Shown: in pieces, positions 11,670-22,257 of the stretch | Numbering within the stretch: position 1 is the stretch's first letter | How the letters are laid out: each line of letters begins with the position of its first letter | From: Condylostoma magnum | Lineage: Eukaryota; Ciliophora; Heterotrichea; Heterotrichida; Condylostomatidae | Reading direction: 5' to 3' | DNA length: 32,311 nt | Assembly (NCBI GenBank): GCA_920105805.1 | Contig: CAKKTI010000247.1 | Location: forward strand, 1-32,311 | The notes under the pieces: generated by a model | Seen by the model: the letters and a program-made list of their open reading frames with translations, nothing else | Told to the model about the DNA's origin: nothing | The model's database searches: none | Program-made: the position numbers and the translations under genes

Positions 11670-12134
11670 TCAGCAGGGAATCCAGCTCTCAACTACTATT
11701 TCTTAGGTTTCTGTTAAATCAATTATTGTATTCTAGCTATTTTTTAATTAGTTATAGTTTTAAATTATTTAATTCACTTTCCCTATAGAAATTCCAGCAC
11801 TTTGAGCTATTTATCATATTGTATATCTTTTTTGATGCATTTGAAGTACTTATCTTTTTGTTTGTCTCAGTTAAGCTTTACTGGAATTTAATGCTGAATG
11901 TTTCTTAAAAAATTATTCGAAAAGTTGCGGGTTAATGCCCAGCATAGAACTAGCTTATGACTTATTTACCCCGTTGAACTTCTGTATAAGATGCTTTCTA
12001 AACTCCACTAGTAGCTAATTATCCTAAAAATTAATGTCTTATACAGCATCTCAAACTGCTTCTAAGGACGTATCAAATTGCTAAGATGTATATTTAACTC
12101 CATTTAGTAAAGCATATATTCCAATATCTTTCAT
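11670..12134 (-). CDS. Small protein with two helix-turn-helix units
   Basis: A 154-residue protein I cannot assign to a named family. Two segments have HTH spacing: residues ~52-78 (GVNKSQASSMLGINPQLFEQ) and ~102-128 (YTIWQIAQSAGISIGKVNQI). Each has a Gly-Ile turn between two short helices and is followed by a hydrophobic recognition-type helix. Two Trp codons before the end (~28 and ~107) are TGA. A sequence-specific DNA-binding role is inferred, not shown. It starts 23 bp after the Sec24 stop and ends with TGA 37 bp before the CCT gene, so it may share an expression domain with them. It resembles in style, though not in obvious sequence, the larger HTH protein at 19791-20450. Confidence 0.7.
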
Positions 12135-12157
12135 TTTTTATTAACTTAATTAACTAC

Positions 12158-14650
12158 TCAACTTCTCATCTTTTCCATTATAACTCTCTGAAGATTCATT
12201 GTATATTACTCATAACTCATTTCAGAAGGTGTCGGATCCTCCATCATTAAAGCTTTCAGTATAAAGTTGTCTGGGCCTGTTCCTAAAGTAATTGTTAGAC
12301 TTTTAAAGCCAATAAAACTTCTTCTTTGTAATTCTTGTATTATGTTGTTAAGTCTTATCGACTCCTCGGTATCGTATTCCTCGAATTATATAGGTTTTGG
12401 TAGTTGTAAGAGTTCTTCATAGTTATTTACTCCTAGGGTTTAGTATAAGAATTCATTTGATACATTTTCTCCTATGATTATAAATAACGATTTTCCGTTA
12501 TCTACTAAGTAGGCCGCTTCCTTTGAAATGAGCTGAATTTGGCATCGTGTTAATTCAGGAAGGGAAACAAGCCCACTTTAGTTTTCATTTCCTGGTTAGT
12601 GAGGTTATTATGTTAAATTGTCTATTTAGAATACTCTGGGATAAAGCATTTGTATTAGTAATCCAGGTGTAATACTTATCAAATTAGCATAGGAATACAT
12701 TCGTAAATCAGCTGTTATTCTATTAAGCGAGAATACTGGTAGTTTATTAGCCGTGTTAATATAAACAGGGAGTAATTACAATCTTTCAGGCACTGAAAAA
12801 CTATCACTTTATCTCTGCCCAATTCCTATCTTATACGATTCAAGAATTTTAATCAATGCCTTCGTTAAATTCTCTCTAATAACATTTAACTTTTACTTCA
12901 ATAAGAAAGTTAAGGAAACTTTGATAAAGCAGCTAGTAATAACGTCAACATCGCAAGATTTATACATGACTCCTAGATTACTGTTAGCCATGATCTGTGT
13001 ATTGAATATTCTTATATACCTTACTCCATCGAAATGAGTATACAGCATGGCACATTGAACATGGCATATTTAATTAGGTTAAAGTTTATCTTCATACTTT
13101 AAGCAGATTAGAATAGATTTATCGCTGTCTATTCCTGCTACAGCTAAATCATTAGTGTTTCTAGCTACAAAATTCCCTATATAGGTTTCAACTCCTATTC
13201 CTTGCGAGCATCTTGCTCGCATTATAACTTAAACTCCTTAAGGCCGTGTCAAAATTCTGTATAAAATGTAATGCAATTCTTAACTATCTTAATTTATGTC
13301 AAACTTAGGCAGATAGTGTAGATCACCTCCAGTTTTTGTAGTATATAAGGATAAAGTTGCTATATCTATATAGGATCTGGGAAATGCCAGTATATCTACT
13401 ATAATCCCAGAATTAGTTAAATCCTCAGCTATATCATTATAATCACTATTAGCAGGTTAGAACATATTTCTCTCTTTATCAGTATTATATAACTTAGGGT
13501 CATCCCTCATAGTTAAGGGATAATCGCCAATAACGCCGAGTTGGGATATAAAGAACATTAATCGAGCTCCAGAATTGTCAAAAACGTTGCCCAATGCTCC
13601 AATTACGCTTTATAATGACATAACACTTCTATTAGGGTTTTAGGGTAATTAAAAGTCTAATATTTTTTACAGTAGTATATCAATCACATCTCTCTACTCA
13701 TTTATATTAAAAGTGATTTTATCATAAGGATCTGGACAAAAGCCATCATTAAGCTCTCCTACAATAACTTCAGCAATATCTCCAGTAGAAGTCACTTTAT
13801 GAAACTGCATTTTATTATTAAACAGCATGACTCCTATTCTAGTATACTCAGGATATTGCAATGTATCAATAATTCCCATTATAGAAGAAATTATTTACGA
13901 GCTTATACCAGATTAGCACATTTCTGAAGTAGCTTCTATGCAAAACATGTAGATTGGTATATGAGATTTGTCAGAGTAGTATTCCGAAGGAGCCACGAAC
14001 TCATAGCAGCCAGTTGTTAATTCAGGGCAATCACTTACTCCTTATTAGTACTCCTAAGGAGTATCCAGTGCCATGCCACATATATTACATATAATTTTGT
14101 TTTATGTACCAGCAAATGCAAAATTGGGGTTAGAGTATGCCAAACATCTAGTGCATCTAAAGGGAGCTCGGTCTATAACAGGGGGCTGCTCCTCAGTTTC
14201 GTCTAACTCAGCAAACGGCTACCACACACAAGCAACTGGGATTCCTAGATTCCTCTATATAGATCCATCCGGGTGTATGTTAGTAGTAGAGTTTCTTAAA
14301 AACCTAGGATTACATATAGTTGAATCTTTGTTAGTGAATTGCTATAGAACAGCTGGAGGGGATGATCCAGTAATAGGAGTGTATTCTCCATAGTAATTAT
14401 CATATCTATCAGAGGGCCAGGCACTGTACCGTTAATTCTGTCGTTATTCCTAAACCTTCTAAGATCTCTCAGCTATATTCTACTATACATTCCGGTTGAC
14501 TTGGCTAATCTCCTACTGAGAATTGCTTTAAGTATACGGAGACGGCTGTTATTTGAATCTATTAGTACTTGCCATAGTCTCTTATGCACTTTCTTAGGCA
14601 GGCGGGTAGTATCTTCCACTAAGATGAGGCAATCTAGCTCCTTCCTGCAT
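12158..14650 (-). CDS. SEC24: COPII coat subunit Sec24
   Basis: An 830-residue Sec24. It has a Gln-rich N-terminus, a PRFLRNST block, and a zinc finger with CxxC pairs near residues 166/169 and 188/191 (RCTRC ... CNICG). A trunk follows with the conserved YMFCIEATSEM strand, then the Sec23/24 beta-sandwich, helical and gelsolin regions, ending in the family-typical PSEMSYEQYTMNLQRV. Sec24 binds cargo and partners with Sec23 in vesicle budding from the endoplasmic reticulum. The last conserved block is followed within about ten codons by TGA, good evidence that TGA terminates here. TAA/TAG encode Gln throughout. The ATG at 14650 is only 40 bp from the divergent Cms1-like start. Loss of conserved segments is not apparent, so the gene should be functional. 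Confidence 0.93.
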
Positions 14651-14690
14651 TTTTATTACGTAGGACAATTTACTAAGTCATATCACCAAA
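14651..14690. promoter_or_regulatory. 40-bp divergent promoter between Sec24 and Cms1-like genes
   Basis: The two start codons point away from each other across 40 bp. On the Sec24 side the ATG is directly preceded by TAATAAAA; on the Cms1 side by CACCAAA. Both transcripts must have very short leaders, or their start sites overlap the opposite coding region. Confidence 0.6.
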
Positions 14691-15305
14691 ATGGAACAAT
14701 CTTTACAAAATTCTGGTGATATAGACGACATACCGGCCCCAAAGCAATTACAAACGCAGTAAAAGAAGCTAAGTCACGAGCAAGAGAACACACTTCCTAA
14801 AAAACGAGGCAACTAAGCAAAATATGTTAATCGGAAACTATTTGAAGGTGATCAGATAGTCTTAAAGGAACATTTTAGGGTATCTAGACAACAAATTACA
14901 TAAATAAGCGCAAATTATGGAATAATGCTTTTCATTTTCCACTCGGCTGTGCTGGCCAACCAAACACTTAAGGATTTCCGGGAGCAAATAAACCTTCCAT
15001 GTATCAAACTGTTTGCAAAACATATAAAGCCCAAAAACTAGGCCTTTCAGATAAAAAGACTTGGTATGGAGCAATGATGTGGATTTGGGACCCCCAATCG
15101 TATTCTCAAGCTAATTGACATGAAAGCCTTAAAACTTAAGAATAAATCACCTTTATGCGTAATCGATGGGAGGATTAACAGCAAGGGCTACAACCTACTC
15201 AATATAAAAGACTTGAAACACGACATGGGCGAGCTATTAAAACACATAGTCAACAACAACGGTAAAATCTTATTCTTTAACCCTAATGTCCGAATAGACA
15301 AGTAG
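14691..15305 (+). CDS. CMSS1: Cms1/CMSS1-like ribosome small-subunit factor
   Basis: About 204 residues. The stretch KLFAKHIK followed by a GFGTPNRI block matches the KLFAKHIK...GVGTPGRI signature of human CMSS1 (yeast Cms1). This is a helicase-like fold without the ATPase motifs, associated with small-subunit processome work in the nucleolus. The basic Gln/Lys-rich N-terminus fits nucleolar targeting. An in-frame TGA (15075-15077) sits one residue before the GFGTP block; homology continues past it, so it is read as Trp. The homology ends near NPNVRIDK. The next in-frame codons are TAG, TTT, TAG, and the frame then runs into the kinesin ATG with no TGA. I end the gene at TAG 15303-15305; the alternative is a natural Cms1-kinesin fusion. 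Codon use is C-rich throughout. Confidence 0.8.
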
Positions 15306-15323
15306 TTTTAGCTAATTTTAAAA

Positions 15324-17678
15324 ATGCAAGAAGAGTTTAACTAAACTTCAGATCACCGTGAAAACTTCAAAGTAGCAATACGTATAAGACCCCCTCTACA
15401 ACGTGAAATTGACCCAATACACGGCTTCAGTCCTATAGTTAATGTAAGTAATGATAGTCGGCAAATCTCAATCATAGAGTACTTAGGTGCGGCAATGACA
15501 GATTATGAAAGAGAGTAAGACATAATGGAGAATCCTGGACTAGCAAACTTGCATACATTTACCTTTGATGTAGTGTATGACCAGGACGCTACTCAGGGAC
15601 AAGTGTACGAATATACAGCTAAGAGTGCGGTGCACTCTGTATTGCAAGGATACAACGCAACTATGCTGGCGTACGGGCAGACGGGGACAGGTAAAACGTT
15701 TACAATGGAGGGATTCAAATACAACCCAAACGACCTAGAAGCAGGTATAATTCCCAGAGCTGTCAATGATATTTTCGGGTTTATAGAAAACACGGACAAC
15801 TCCAATAGCAAGTTCATGGTGCGGGCCAGCTACTTGCAGATATACAACGAGGTTATATCAGATCTACTCAAACCAGAGAGGACAAGCCTGCAGATAAGGG
15901 AGGAAAGGAAAAAGGGAGTATTCGTAGAGGGACTGAGTGAGTGGGCAGTGAGGTCACCCAGGGAAATCTGTACATTGATGCAAAGGGGGTAAATTTCTAG
16001 GGCGACGGCCTGCACTAAGATGAATGATATATCTAGTAGAAGTCACGCTATATTTATTGTAGTTATAGAGCAAATGCACTTCACTGAGGATGGAGGGTAG
16101 TAAGTCAAGGTAGGAAAGCTAAACGTAGTAGATTTAGCAGGATCCGAGAGAGTGAGGGTCACTGGTGCAACTGGTGCCAGGCTGCAGGAGTCTAAAAAGA
16201 TCAATTAGTCCCTCTCAGCTCTAGGAAACGTTATATCAGCATTGACTGATACCAAGAGAAGGAGTCATATTCCATACAGGAATTCTAAGATCACAAGGAT
16301 ATTAGAAGACTCCTTGGGAGGGAATTGCAAGACTACCATGATGGCCATGATTACACCCGCTTTCGAGGCATTTGGAGAGTCTTTGTCAACTTTGAAGTTT
16401 GTTAATAGAGCAAAAAATATTAGAAATGCACCGAGGATTAACGAGGACGGAGATGAGAAGACGTTATTGAGGAAGTATGAATTAGAGTTAAAGAAGTTGA
16501 GGGAGGAGCTGTAAACAAGAAGCAAGAATGTAGTTGATATGAATCAAGTCTACTTTCTGGAAGAGCAGAAAAAGTAAGCAGAGGCTGACCGTGAAGCAGT
16601 CATTGAGGAATTAGAAGAAAGACTGGAAGAAATCTAAAAAGAAAAGGAAGAAAAGTAAAAGTTAGAGGAAAGGATTAAGTTTATGAACAGTCAAATGCTA
16701 GAAGGAGGGAAAAAGATTGAAGATACTGTCTAGTTCAGGAATGCTTTAGAGGAGAAGTAAAAGGCTATTAGGAATGAGTATGAGGCTAGACTGTAGGAGT
16801 TGGAAAATGAAAGGCAGTAGATTGAGGAAGATAAGGCGTAGATTGATAGGTATAAATAGCTGCTGCTGAGGTAGAGGGATATCATGATTGCTTTAACTGC
16901 CAGGCTGAATGAAAGGGATGAAACGATTCTGTAGTTGCAGGAGGAGCTAGATGCTTATGATAGATTAAATAGAGAAAATGAGGAAAAAATACAAAAGATG
17001 GGACAGAAGTATGAAGAGTTAATCAATTATGCGTAGTAGTTTGATATAGATATGAGGCAAGAAGAGGAGAACAATGAACCGTTTATTGTTGATGACTCGG
17101 AGAAAAGAGGGAATTTGTAGGAATTATAAGAAATTGTACTGAAATAGTAAGAAAAAATTGATTAGTTGCAGTAATAAGTTGCAATGCCTTAGAGAATATT
17201 GAAAGAGTATAATAGTTTTAAAACTATTTTAGAAAACAATGTTGCAAAACCACTAGAAAGACTTAATTATAATATCTAATAAGGAAATATGCAAAATTTG
17301 ATAGAAGAATTGAATTAAGTTTACAGTTCTGCTATTGTTGTAATAAAATTAATAAGAGGGGAAGATAGAGCTGAGGAGAATCAGCCTAAATAGAGATTTA
17401 TACAAAAGAAGGATCAAATGTAATAAAAAGGTACCTTGTTTATTGTAAAAGAGGACCAAAGTGAAATGTTTAATAACGAATAAGAGTCTGAAAATCGGCC
17501 ATAGTAAACTTAGTTTATTAGGAAGAAAGAATAAAAGCCTGTTATAGAATAAAAACCCCTTAATAAAAGAGCCTTTGATTTTAAAAGAGAAAATAGAACA
17601 AGGCCGCTAACAGTGGATGAAATGCTCAGTATGAAACGACAGGAAATGAGAAATAAAAAGTAGTTTTTGTAATTGTGA
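15324..17678 (+). CDS. Kinesin-2-like N-terminal motor protein
   Basis: A 784-residue kinesin. Residues ~14-365 form the motor: P-loop GQTGTGKT (~117-124), switch [12 protein letters not shown], switch [10 protein letters not shown], the microtubule-binding [19 protein letters not shown], and a neck entry [13 protein letters not shown]. That neck closely resembles the kinesin-2 AKNIKNKPRINED neck. Residues ~375-650 are Glu/Gln/Lys/Leu heptad coiled coil, followed by a basic tail. Kinesin-2 motors drive intraflagellar transport; the assignment to that class rests on the neck and could be another N-kinesin. The ATG is 18 bp after the last Cms1 codon and in the same frame. Codon use resets to C-rich at this ATG, which argues for an independent gene. 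TGA 17676-17678 ends it, 22 bp from the convergent acetyltransferase stop. Confidence 0.92.
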
Positions 17679-17700
17679 ACTTAAGTTACCAAATTATTCC

Positions 17701-18570
17701 TCATTATACAATTACCATAATATTTAACTAACTATTTGTAGCCCATGGTGGAATAGGAGTATAAAAGTTACTCCTAGTTTACCCCTCTAAATCCCTTATT
17801 TTACTCCGTACTTCCTCCAATTATCTTTAAGTTTAGTTTTAGCCTTAATCCAATTTCTCATAGAGCTGATCCTCAAACGGCCTTCTGGGTATTTTCTTCT
17901 ATGGCAGTTCAACTCCTTCCACAGTAGCAAAAGGAGGGGCAAAATCTTATCTCCTTTTCGGCAATGTCCTATGCTCCCTTTACTCATCTCTTTATTAGCT
18001 TAAAGGAGGTGAATCTCTAGTTTCTTATTAAACCCTTGTAGCAGTTTCTCCAGTAAAGAATTGATTATAGATTACATAGTTGTTATTTTAAGGAATATAA
18101 TCCCTTAAGCCATAATGCTTTTACATAAAACTAATAAGTTTTGTAGAAGGTCTATCAATAGCTATTTATTCTGGAGACGTTTTCTCTTCTAGTATCATTC
18201 TTTCATATAGTTGTAAACCTTTTCCACCACGTTACACTAATTCGTGTATATAAAAATCTAGTAGACATAGTGGGCTGATTTCACTAATTACTCCTACATA
18301 GTTACTGTAAAACAGCTTTCTATATCCAATTTTCAAAAAGCCAAGAACTGTGTTTCCTTCTGACTTTAAGTATATCTTTTAGTCAGGACAGCTAAAAAAT
18401 CTTGCAGATGTTGTTATTGTAGCTCTTAGACCTTATGATCTAGCACTTAAATCGCCAAAAGTATCGATTATCATGTTAAGCTCTCTATTAGGCCTGTCGG
18501 TTCCATGTAGTATTGTTATTCCATCGCGATCTGGGCGTAAAACCTTTTAAATGTCTAATCGGAATTCCAT
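17701..18570 (-). CDS. ATAT1: Alpha-tubulin N-acetyltransferase (ATAT1/MEC-17)
   Basis: A 289-residue protein whose first ~172 residues match the tubulin acetyltransferase GNAT fold: VLGFLKIGYRKLF (72-88), PLCLLDFYIHE (100-110) with the catalytic-type Asp105, the acetyl-CoA loop QRGGKGLQLYERM (113-125), and AIDRPSTKLISF, then KHYGL and a PQNNNYVIY strand. The family acetylates Lys40 of alpha-tubulin inside the microtubule lumen, marking stable axonemal and cortical microtubules. The C-terminal ~115 residues are Gln/Arg/Pro-rich and poorly conserved, as in other family members. The ATG is preceded by TATAATAAA, and codon use is C-rich at the start. It ends with TGA, tail to tail with the kinesin gene and 22 bp away. 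Confidence 0.92.
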
Positions 18571-18688
18571 TTTATTATAGTTTTTTGAAATTGTGTATAG
18601 GAAGGTTATGTAATCTGTATTAAAGTAGAAGATTTATTAGATAGTATAAAATATAAGAAATTAATTTATACTAGTTAGATGTATTGCT
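18571..18688. promoter_or_regulatory. Divergent promoter region between ATAT1 and the TPR gene
   Basis: 118 bp of AT-rich DNA separate the two divergent start codons. TATAATAAA adjoins the ATAT1 ATG. No other defined site is visible. Confidence 0.45.
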
Positions 18689-19723
18689 ATGCATAAGTAT
18701 CAATTCACTAACGCCCCATTATTATTAAAATTATGTTCTAATTCGACTTATATGATAGAGTAGGCTTAAACTACTAAATTCTTTTACCGGACAAGGCAAA
18801 ATGCTCTTAATTATTCTTAAATTAGATCTTATAAGGTTAAAAGAAAACCTTGAAATTATTTGAAGTTGTAAACTTTAATTTACCAAACGATCCTAATACA
18901 AGTCTTTCTACTAAAGAATTATTTAGATATTGCTAAGCTCACTAGGAGATTTCGTAGTATATACCAGATGATAGACTGCCCGACAGATAATATCTGCAAT
19001 TGATACTGGCAACGCTAGATCTCACTACAATTATAGACCTGTATGTTAATCGAATGCATGAAAAACTAGGAATTAAATTAGATATATAGTAATTTAGTAA
19101 AAATGTCAAAAAAAGTCATGAATTTGAGTAAAAAGGCTTTGCAATGTATATAGAATAATGACCTGAAGCAATCAATTACTATTTTATAACAAAGCATCAA
19201 ACTTAGACAGCTTCCATAGCAGTAAGTAATAACATATTTACTACTAGGATAATGTTATGAGAAATTAGGTTAATTATAAGTTGCTGCTGGGTACTATAGA
19301 AGAAGCTTATAGCTTTGTTTATATAACAAAATTGATCATTACTACAAAAGCTGCGTTTTTCTCAATTTATCAGGAATGTTTTATAAATTAGAGTAATTTG
19401 ATAAAGCACTGAACTATTCTTAACTTGCATTGGAAACAGAGCAGGATAAATAATACAAGGATTAAAAGGACTGATAAAATATAGTGAATTCCCTGTTAAA
19501 TATAACTAAAATCAATGAAAAAATGTATTAGTATCATCTAAACTATGATTTATATTAGTCAGCATGAAGAACTGCAAGAGCTAAGTTAGGTAAAGATCAT
19601 TATTTAACGAAAAAAGTTATGCAAAAGATGCAGTAGACTGAGTTTTTGAGCACTACAATGGATACAACTGCGTCTTATCAAAGCTATTCAAACCGGTTGC
19701 CTAAATTGTTTAAATTACGTTAA
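18689..19723 (+). CDS. TPR-repeat protein
   Basis: About 344 residues of helical repeat. The clearest TPR units are YLLLGQCYEKLGQLQVAAGYY and FLNLSGMFYKLEQFDKALNY (residues ~178-250). An Arg/Lys/Gln-rich helical N-terminal half precedes them, and a further helix pair and a basic Ser/Thr tail follow. TPR domains are protein-interaction scaffolds; given the tubulin-related neighbours a ciliary role is possible but only an inference. Four in-frame TGA codons lie in context as Trp (for example KRKPWNY, DWQN, SAWRT). The next TGA in frame is 846 bp further on, inside the TTLL gene. I therefore end the protein at the tandem TAA TAA beginning at 19721, where composition turns AT-rich. The start at 18689 is the first ATG after the low-complexity spacer. 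Confidence 0.72.
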
Positions 19724-19790
19724 TAATTAATTACACAGTATATTCAGTTCCTGTATATTATAAATATAAAAGATTCTAGTAAACAATAAA

Positions 19791-20450
19791 TTATTCTAAT
19801 CCGATAATTAAATTTCTAAGCTTTCTTGTAAGTTTAATTCTTTTATTTCCTAGGAAATACTAAACCAATAAGTCTCGCTCCTTATCTGACAATTTTACTC
19901 CATTAAACGGTACTTTTGGATCATTTCTAAATCCTTGTATTGTATTATATTCTTGTAAGATAGAGTTAAATCTGCTAATAGGCATTTTATATCGTTTACA
20001 GTACTCTTTTTTCGTTATGTTTAATTGTTAAAACTCTTTAAAGAATGATTGCTTTTGGCTTTAAGTCATATTTTTAGGATATCAGCTATCTGAGCCAGCT
20101 AGTTCATTTACTCTGTACCAGGGTAATTTTAATTATTTTCTAACCTCATTTATCTACTTTCCCCTTTTTAATAATCTTTAAACCTACTTTTACTGTTCAA
20201 TAACCTTAGTTCTTCTGCTACCTGTTAAATTCTTATATTAATTTCAGCAATCTATTACTTTAGGGTTATTAATATTAAGCAAATAAGCTATTTATATCTA
20301 GCTCAATTATGTCTCTCTTAATAGCCTTATTGCAATTGGCTTTTCTATTTTTGTAACTGCTTTTCTTGCTGAAATTTCTCCTTATTCAAGCTACTTTATT
20401 ACCAAATTAGCTCTCTTTAAATTCTTTTACTAATTCGATTAAAATTTCAT
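19791..20450 (-). CDS. HTH-array DNA-binding-like protein
   Basis: A 219-residue basic protein that I do not recognise as a named family. At least three segments have helix-turn-helix character: residues ~45-72 (TQLSQIQIAYLLNINNPKVI), ~88-116 (KRGKQINEVRKQLKLPWYRV) and ~138-168 (QQLNITKKEYCKRYKMPISR). This suggests a tandem array contacting extended DNA. Trp codons at ~69 and ~123 are TGA. No TGA follows in frame until 19512-19514, inside the convergent TPR gene. I end it at TAA 19793-19791, where Lys/Arg-rich coding composition stops; the true end could be the nearby TAG. Origin from a transposase DNA-binding domain is possible, but no catalytic domain accompanies it. The function is unknown. 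Confidence 0.65.
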
Positions 20451-20538
20451 GTAGAAATGGAAATTTTATACAATGTTTTCAATTTTATATCAAATATGCT
20501 TAATTGTCAACGTTTTATATTAAATGTTTATCTTTGTT
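20451..20538. promoter_or_regulatory. Divergent promoter region between HTH-array and TTLL genes
   Basis: 88 bp of AT-rich DNA lie between two divergent start codons. No distinct motif is visible apart from runs of T and A. Confidence 0.4.
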
Positions 20539-22257
20539 ATGGCGATTAATATGTGAGAAGATTATCTTATGAGGGTTGATTACTAGGCTGATAGGTGAAT
20601 GTTTTAAAGACAGGAGGATTATTGTGAGATTAAAAGTAAGGGAGGAGGAATATTAACAGACTATAAATAAGGAAGCTTGGTATGAGATGTTTTAGATTAA
20701 AAGGGTTAAATTGTTCATAGAGATCATTGAGGAAATTAAAGAGCTTTAGAAGGTATAAGAAGAGATATAGATATATTTTTTATGAGGGATACCGGATTTC
20801 ACTTGGATTTTAGGATTGGTAGACACTTTTTATGTGAGAATTAAAGGTATAATCACATACATGGCAGTGGATATATGACTTGGAAGGATCAAATGCTGTA
20901 TAATTTGTAGTAATATGAAATCAGAATAGGAGACTCGAACTGTTTTACTACTGATAAGGTAATTCCTTTGACTTTTGATTTAAAAAATTTAAAGTAATGT
21001 ACCTAATTCCTAAAGCAAGTAAACAATTATATTTTATAATAAACACATGAAATATGATGGGTATTAAAAGTATCACGAGGTGTTCATAAAGGATAAGGAG
21101 TTATTCTTATTGATCAATAGCAAGCTAAAACTATTGTATAATAAAAAGACTTTTGCAGTTAATTTTAAAAGTATATTGCTTAAAGATACATAAGTAAACC
21201 TCTTTTAATTAATAATAAAAAAGTTGATATTCGAGCCTATATGGTAATAGCTAATTTAGATCCATTAATAGTTCTATATCATGATGGATTTGTAAAAACA
21301 GCTATATATTAATATAATTCAACTAGTATAGATTCTAATATTGGAATTACTAATACCCATGTTACCCTATAACACTTAAAATAATAAAACTGCTCTTAAG
21401 CATAAATAGATTAATATTTCTAATAGAATACAATGCTGTTAACAGATCTAGATAATTATCTTAATGTTAAAAATAGGCTTATTGGTATAATGTATCATAT
21501 AGTATTAGCATCTTTATCAAAATTACTAATATAGAAAAATATGTTTGAATTATTTGGAGTTGATTTCATTATTGATTAAGATTACAATATTTATTTACTT
21601 GAAATTAATAGTTCACCGTAATTGACAGATTAAAACTGGAAAAAAGGATAATTGAATAGGAATATGTTGAATTAGTTATTAGATATCTAATATGCATTGT
21701 TAAGAAATTAAACATTAACTGATATTATTGAAGAATCTAGTTTTCAGTATGTAATAGACTCAAATAAAAGTACAGAACCTCAATGCTTATAGTTAGTAAA
21801 ACATGCATTTAGATATTCTACATTAATTATTCCTTAGGCTTAAAGTATAATGTTTGTAAAAGCTGTATAAAATAGATCTTAAGGTGTACTTTTCTATAGT
21901 ATACATTAGTAAGGAAACTTTATATATTTAATTAATAATTTATCAGAAGCCATAGATATTTAAAATTATAGAATTAGAATTATTTAAAGTCGAAGAAGAA
22001 ACTTGTTTTCTAATAGAAATGATAACAGGATTAGTATTAACAGCGCCTCAATCACGGGTGAAAATAGAAAAAGCCAAATAGTATTTAACCGAAAAAAGCA
22101 TTCAGTAATTTAAAAGTATTTATAAATTGCGACAGTCAAAAATCGCAAAGCTTAGATATATCTTAGGAGATCTTAATGCTCTATGTACTATTATATAAAA
22201 GAATAGTTCATGTCATAAATTTCCTTCATATTAGTTAGCGTTAGCAAATACGGATGA
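20539..22257 (+). CDS. Tubulin tyrosine ligase-like enzyme (TTLL)
   Basis: About 572 residues with the TTL ATP-grasp domain. Blocks in order: WWVLKVSRGVHKGQGVILI (ATP-binding strand and loop), QRYISKPLLI, KKVDIRAYM (the conserved Asp-x-Arg), the LDNYLNV segment, ELFGVDFIIDQD, and LLEINSSPQLT (the metal-binding Glu-x-Asn). TTLL enzymes ligate Glu, Gly or Tyr to tubulin tails; the specificity cannot be read here. One Trp before the ATP loop is TGA followed by TGG. In-frame ATGs at 20539, 20551 and 20569 make the start uncertain by ten residues; I chose the first. The 5' end is unusually C-poor compared with most genes here. TGA 22255-22257 ends it after a basic, Ser-rich C-terminal region. Confidence 0.87.

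Noticed and set aside
14073-14719. Plus-strand open frames opposite Sec24
   Set aside because: They are antisense shadows of the conserved Sec24 zinc-finger and N-terminal coding sequence.
15302-15330. GT...AG interval at the Cms1-kinesin junction as a tiny intron
   Set aside because: Removing the 29-bp candidate would break the kinesin frame, and the 10-bp GT...AG inside it is too short to be credible.
17796-17987. Minus-strand Lys/Arg-rich frame
   Set aside because: It is a shadow of the ATAT1 C-terminal region in another frame.
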